NCBI GenBank assembly: GCA_015680905.1
Contig: CM027379.1
Span: forward strand, 30,460,501-30,524,500
Source: Coptis chinensis
Taxonomy: Eukaryota; Streptophyta; Magnoliopsida; Ranunculales; Ranunculaceae
Length of the DNA stretch: 64,000 nucleotides
Reading direction: 5' to 3'
In this document: piece after piece, positions 59,467-64,000 of the stretch
Layout: each line of letters opens with the position of its first letter
How positions within the stretch are numbered: position 1 is the first letter of the stretch
The notes under the pieces: model-generated
Databases searched by the model: none
What the model was told of the DNA's origin: nothing
What the model saw: the letters and a program-made list of their open reading frames with translations, nothing else
Position numbers and translations under genes: made by a program

Positions 59467-61762
59467 TCAGACACGATCACGACGGTAACGCCCACCGATA
59501 AACTTGCACCGGGTCAAGTTTTCCGCTTCGTGGAACAATCTCCTTGCTTCCTCGAGAATTGTAGGCCCACCCAATTGCAAACCTTGCTCAAGTATGAGAG
59601 TAGTTTCGTCGAGAACGTTGCTTTGTAAACAGAAATGCAAAACTAATTTTGCATTTATAGTTTTAAAAGAGCGGAACTACAATTATAAGTGCATAAAACT
59701 CACTAGATGAGTACTGAAAGTAAGAAGTATCTGTAGGGAGAAATGAATAAGAAGCTGAGGATTTATCATTTGAATGTGAGTATTCATTTCATACCATTCC
59801 ATATAGCCAAACTCATATTTCCATAGATAACTTGCTGGGGGTCCTCGATTTTGGGGTTGGATCACGTGATTCTCCCATGTGGTCCAATATGTCGAAGTAA
59901 GATTTTATTTGACCTCGTACCCATGTCCGTTGGTAGTTCTCGTTGCGATATTTGGCTATGCGTGGAGGATTGGCAGGTATAAGCTGCAGGTGACCCAACT
60001 GATGGACCGCCCTACAAACAGTATAAAGCTCCACGACACCAAGAAAGCATATAAAGCCCTCAAAATAAGCAATATCATCCACCGGGCGTAAAGCTCTAAC
60101 ATTATTGTAGGGCCACCATTCAACTTATCATATTAGAAAATCAATCAGTAATCACATACTCAAACCATCAACTAATCAATAAAATATTAAAGAAACCCAT
60201 ATACTTACCATCAAACAAGTTGTATCATCAAGAAATTTTCCATAACACTGCAATGCATGTTTTGGGTTAACATAGTGCAGAGCAGTAATTGAGTGCCTTC
60301 GAGGATGGGCCAACTCATACTCTAAGTTTGGGATTGGCCTGAAGCACGGGAAGAACTCGTAGATCCACACCTAGATTTATATACACACATAATTAAAATA
60401 CAAATAATAAATAGATAAAGGGTTAATATATAAACGAAAATACTAAATATTTACCTGTAAGAGAGTGAAATAGCTTGAAATGCATTTTACTTTGGCGCTT
60501 GTGGCAGCCCCAAGACCGTGGTGTAAGTATGCAAGTATTGCTGCACCCCACACATAGTCTTTGATCTCGCTAAACTTCAACAGCAACCTCAAGTAACAAA
60601 TAGGCACTACAGTCCCAGACTTGTCAGGGAAAAGAGTACATCCAAAGAAGAATAACAAACAACTTAACCTCTGAAGGTATGGTGTACCTCTACCAAAGTC
60701 GACGCCTTCTTCACACGCCCTTTTAGTTTAATCGCACTATCATGCACCTTCCCGGCCATGTGATGCTTCAAGAATTGTAACCTTACTTTTGATATGAAGT
60801 GGCTGGCTTGCAACTCCTCCTTAATCGCTTCTAACGATATATTAAGAGTGAGATTCAACATTTTCTCAGTCTATTCCACTTCATATCAATGTTCCCTTGC
60901 ATAGCTCTTCCTTTTATCGAGACTCCTAGAAGTTGGGAGACATCATCCAAAGTGATAGTCATCTCCCCAAACGACATATGAAATGTGTTGGTCTCCGGAT
61001 TCCACCTCTCCACAAACGCAGAGACCAACACTTAATCCTGATGCTCGTATACTCCCATCATGAGATCATACAAACCCTATCCTTCTAAGCTCGTTTTCAA
61101 ATCTAGGATAGTTTTGAAATTTTGACTTCAGATTCCATTGATTTAACTTGGTTAGGTGCTGACCACACTTCAAAACTCCACGCTCCTAAAACAATAAAGA
61201 CAACAAAGAGTCAATGAATCCATGATTTAATTTCGTAAATTGAAAAAGTTAAAGTACTAATTATTATTAATATTGCCTGCCCCTCCCAAACATCGCGAGC
61301 CACGTGCACAACATAGTCATACAACAACTGGTCTATTGAACGTCCTTGCACTCTAGTCGGCCCACCACTATATATGCCTAGTTGATACTCCTTGTCTTTC
61401 TTCAATTTTCTCATAATATTTTGAACAGGACGTACCACCGGTGCCTCCATTGTTTCCTCCACCGCTTCCTCCTCATCAATTGTCATCCTCCTCCAAATCG
61501 TCATCAGCCTCATCCAGATCGTCATCCTCCTCGTCCCCGGCTCATCGTCATCACTCTCATCTTCCCCTTCCCCTTCCTTTTCCCTTTCTCCTTCCCCTTC
61601 CTCTTCCCATTCATCATCACCATCAGCATCCTCCTCTTCACTATCACCACTATCTAAATTCGTAGGAATCCCCATTTTTACATCAACATCTTCATCCTCA
61701 TCCTCATCAATATCCTCATCTAAATCTAAATCTAAATCTACGTCCTCATTCACAATAGGAGC

Positions 61763-61793
<31 letters not shown>

Positions 61794-62004
61794 GTACTAC
61801 CTCTAAATCACCTACACCTACTATATTACTCGGATCGGTGGCTTGTCAATCCCCTCTATGGGCGGATGCCGACGTTCCCCTTCCTTTTTTTTTCTCAGGT
61901 GGGTCACCACGACCCGAACTACTACTACCACCACTAAGTAATTTCTTAGCACCTGTGTAGATGGTTTTCGCTACACTCTTCACATTCTTTGATCGAGGAC
62001 CCAT
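59467..62004 (-). pseudogene. plant mobile domain (PMD, MAIN/MAIL-like) gene of MULE-2
   Basis: The minus-strand gene starts at ATG 62,004 (MGPRSKNVKSVAKTIYTGAK). An extremely acidic stretch follows (61,753-61,500; VDLDLDLDEDIDEDEDEDVD), then QLLYDYVVHVARDVWEG. The PMD exons follow: RGVLKCGQHLTKLNQWN and VSAFVERWNPETNTFHMSFG then EMTITLDDVSQLLGVSIKGR (about 61,190-60,880), GCTLFPDKSGTVVPICYL with YVWGAAILAYLHHGLGAATS (60,658-60,455), WIYEFFPCFRPIPNLEYEL (60,370-60,176), and CRAVHQLGHLQLIPANPP (60,082-59,830). The final exon ends KFIGGRYRRDRV (59,623-59,467). The GEMTITLDDV and WGAAILAYL motifs are diagnostic of the PMD family, which occurs both as host genes and in MULEs. At least one frame change and two stops lie in the 61,110-61,030 exon. 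Cellular role in the element is unknown. The true exon edges need transcript data. Confidence 0.82.
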
Positions 62005-63053
62005 TATTGCTACAAAAAATAGTAATAAACAAGTATTAGTAACCAAAAGCTTCAATCTAATAAAATGAAAAACAAGCTTCATTGACAAAACGAAAGCGAA
62101 ACATAATCAATTAGAGAGAGTCGTACAATCTAATTTAAAAACCAAAACTACAATGCATCAATAATCTCATTTCTCTTCAAAATTGTTACAATTAATACAT
62201 TGAATATGATCCAATACAATCCATTTGCGACAACAAGAAATCTAGCAACTACTAATCTACTTAATGGATAAAAACATGCATGAATGAGTTTTCTAGTTCA
62301 ATTGATTTTTGTAAACAGTCATGTTAGGGGGCCCTTCATGTCAATGCAACAATGCATACAATGTATTGAATGTTTCTACAAGTTATTTTTTCATACCGTA
62401 TGATAGTGCATAGAAGTGAATGGTTCCGGGTTTTCTCAATATAAGGAAAAACCCGAAAGAACCGAACCTGGTAGGAACCATTCAAAATAGAACCGAACCC
62501 AAAATCGGTAAGCGTGCAAACCATAACCGACCCATGAACACCCCTACTTCTAGCCCATAAATAATACTCAATAAAGGTATTGAATTGAGGCATCCAAGAG
62601 TGGACTAAACTCTCACCCCTTTCATCTAAACCCTCCTCAAGGTAACGTGTAACCTCACACAAGCTAAGCACCATACAGCGTAGCACGTACAAAGATGGCT
62701 ATCTAGAAAAGTAAATTGCAATTCCCGAAATACAACTATCAGTGTATCTCTCTAGAAAAGTGAACAAGGTAATTGTAAATCTTAAAAAGCAGTTGTCATC
62801 TTCGGAAAATGACAATAATTCTTTCTTTGTAGGAATTCAACAGTTCTTTTCTGAGTTTCCCCGTGATATGTATATTCTATTACTAATTCAACTATTAAGC
62901 AACTCAAAACCAAAAATAGGATTGATCATCTTTGGCAAAAGGAACTGGCTATATAACACAAGGAAACCTCATTTTTCATTTGCAAACTTAGTCATGACAA
63001 TGAAATACAACCACCAACGAAAATCAGGTCATGACAATGCACCCACAGAACTA
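62005..63053. other. MULE-2 upstream region of the PMD gene
   Basis: I see no gene. The short frames at 62,336-62,692 (minus) and 62,742-63,053 (plus) have no recognisable motif. It is probably the promoter, 5' untranslated exon and intron of the PMD gene. Confidence 0.5.
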
Positions 63054-63617
63054 AATCATATGCAATTTCCTCCCATCCAAACACCAATTCAATTTGTAAT
63101 AAACTCCCAGTCCAAATTCAGATTTCAACACTCTCTAAATAATAATAGCTTTATCAATGAATGGGTCTGAATTTACTCTAATATCTAATACATTTACATA
63201 ATCAAAACAACAAACTAGAGCAATGCAGATAAAACAACAAAAATGTCAACATTGCAGAAATCAAATTTTTTTTACTTGCCTGAAGCCTGAAGACAGCAAT
63301 GCAATGCAACTTGAACTCTATTTGAGAAGTAGAGAATTTGGTTTGAGAAGGTCGAAAGTAGTATCTATTTCAAAAGTTGATCAAATGAAAATATGATAAT
63401 TTGGTTCGATTTGGAGTGGTTATATTTGTTTGTTCCGTTTTCGTTTTTGCTGGGGTTGCTAGAAACGAAAGGTTTTTTTTGTTCTGTTCTATTTTATTTC
63501 GTTATTTTCTTTTGTTTTAATTTCGACCAAGAGATCTTTAGATCATCTCACGAGTTGAATGGATGAGATTGGGAGTGGGCTGGATGTGGACGAAATGGGA
63601 GTGGATGTTCCTCCCCC
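63054..63617 (-). repeat. MULE-2 right TIR
   Basis: This is the inverted partner of 21,706-22,275. The outermost 60 bp are the best conserved, matching cccacatccagcccactccc in reverse. Confidence 0.9.
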
Positions 63618-63644
63618 ATATATATATATATACACACACACACA
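63618..63644. repeat. (TA)n(CA)n microsatellite
   Basis: About 13 bp of TA followed by about 13 bp of CA lie between MULE-2 and the Helitron-like end. Confidence 0.95.
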
Positions 63645-64000
63645 CTAGGTATAACCCGTGCCTTCGGCACGATTGTGTTTACATTTCTTGGTATGCATTG
63701 TTGTTAGAAAAAAAGAGTTAATATACTCAATATATTCCTATAAGACACATCAATTTTAACATTCAATTTTTTTCTAAATTGAATAATTTTGTATTATATT
63801 ATTTTGAACTCTTGTGGTCAACACATATTTACTACCAGTTGCTCCACTATTACAAAATCTGAAGCAAATTATTACATAATCTTTGCTACACCAGTCCACT
63901 ACCTTAAAGTTTTTTATACATTCACAAATGACTTTTGTAAGTAAATAGAGTAAGCATTATATTAATAATTAGATGAAAAAGAAAATTAAAAAAAAATAAA
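63645..64000 (-). mobile_element. Helitron-like element, 3' terminus (continues right)
   Basis: Read on the minus strand, the sequence ends with a perfect 6-bp-stem hairpin CGTGCCGAAGGCACG (63,671-63,657), an 8-nt spacer GGTTATAC, and CTAG (63,648-63,645). A short GC hairpin just upstream of a CTRR end is the Helitron 3' signature. The base after CTAG is T, as expected. The remaining 330 bp are AT-rich without a gene. The 5' end and any Rep/helicase gene would lie beyond the window, so this rests on the terminus alone. Confidence 0.6.

Larger units (their letters stand above)
21706..63617. mobile_element. MULE-2, two-gene Mutator-like element with plant mobile domain gene
   Basis: The ends are gggagggatacacccactcc at 21,706 and the inverted match ending ggatgttcctccccc at 63,617. 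TIRs are about 565-570 bp and TA repeats lie outside both ends. It contains a plus-strand FAR1-type transposase gene (exon 1 at 23,552, main exons 55,052-57,583) and a convergent minus-strand PMD gene (62,004-59,467). An extra inverted copy of the last PMD exon lies in the left arm. About 31.2 kb of its length is a CACTA element with nested retrotransposons inside the first transposase intron. Removing that leaves about 10.7 kb. The transposase is badly decayed, so the element is no longer autonomous. Confidence 0.82.

Noticed and set aside
61382-61665. Pro/His/Leu-rich plus-strand frames
   Set aside because: They are the antisense of the acidic Asp/Glu tract of the PMD gene.

Overview
The window is plant nuclear DNA, most likely from a eudicot. 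It is a stack of transposable elements, and I see no intact host gene. The organism type is inferred from the element families: Tat-like Ty3/gypsy elements with a second RNase H, Tnt1-like Ty1/copia elements, Mutator-like elements (MULEs) with FAR1/FHY3-type transposases, a plant mobile domain (PMD) gene, and a captured fragment of a plant glutamate receptor-like gene. I cannot name the species.

Region 1-10,872 holds two minus-strand LTR retrotransposon fossils. They are a Tat-like gypsy element (A), which runs off the left edge and carries a solo copia LTR with its target duplication, and a Tnt1-like copia element (copia-1).

Region 11,021-63,617 is a chain of Mutator-like elements joined end to end through (TA)n microsatellites. 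The first is a Pack-MULE-like element (11,021-14,552) carrying a GLR3-type exon. Next is a small fold-back (14,553-14,836). Then comes MULE-1 (14,837-21,621), with about 285-bp terminal inverted repeats (TIRs) and a nearly complete two-exon transposase gene that has four premature stops. Last is the large MULE-2 (21,706-63,617), with about 565-bp TIRs.

MULE-2 is the most interesting object. Without its insertions it is about 10.7 kb. It carries two convergent genes, a FAR1-type transposase on the plus strand and a multi-exon PMD gene on the minus strand. A second, inverted copy of the last PMD exon lies in its left arm. The first intron of the transposase gene (from 23,583) has swollen to about 31.5 kb. 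It contains a CACTA-like element (about 23,718-54,919). That element contains gypsy B (24,330-50,924), which contains a 1,481-bp solo LTR, copia-3 (32,091-37,323) and gypsy C (37,550-47,578). Gypsy C contains copia-2 (37,773-44,454). This is a five-layer nest, and nearly every LTR junction shows a readable 5-bp target duplication. By-eye LTR divergence broadly agrees with the nesting order: about 10-12 % for gypsy B and C, 8 % for copia-3 and 6 % for copia-2.

At the right edge, after a TA/CA repeat, the sequence shows a Helitron-like 3' terminus (hairpin plus CTAG) that reads out of the window. All calls come from reading the sequence. No database search, alignment program or expression data was used.
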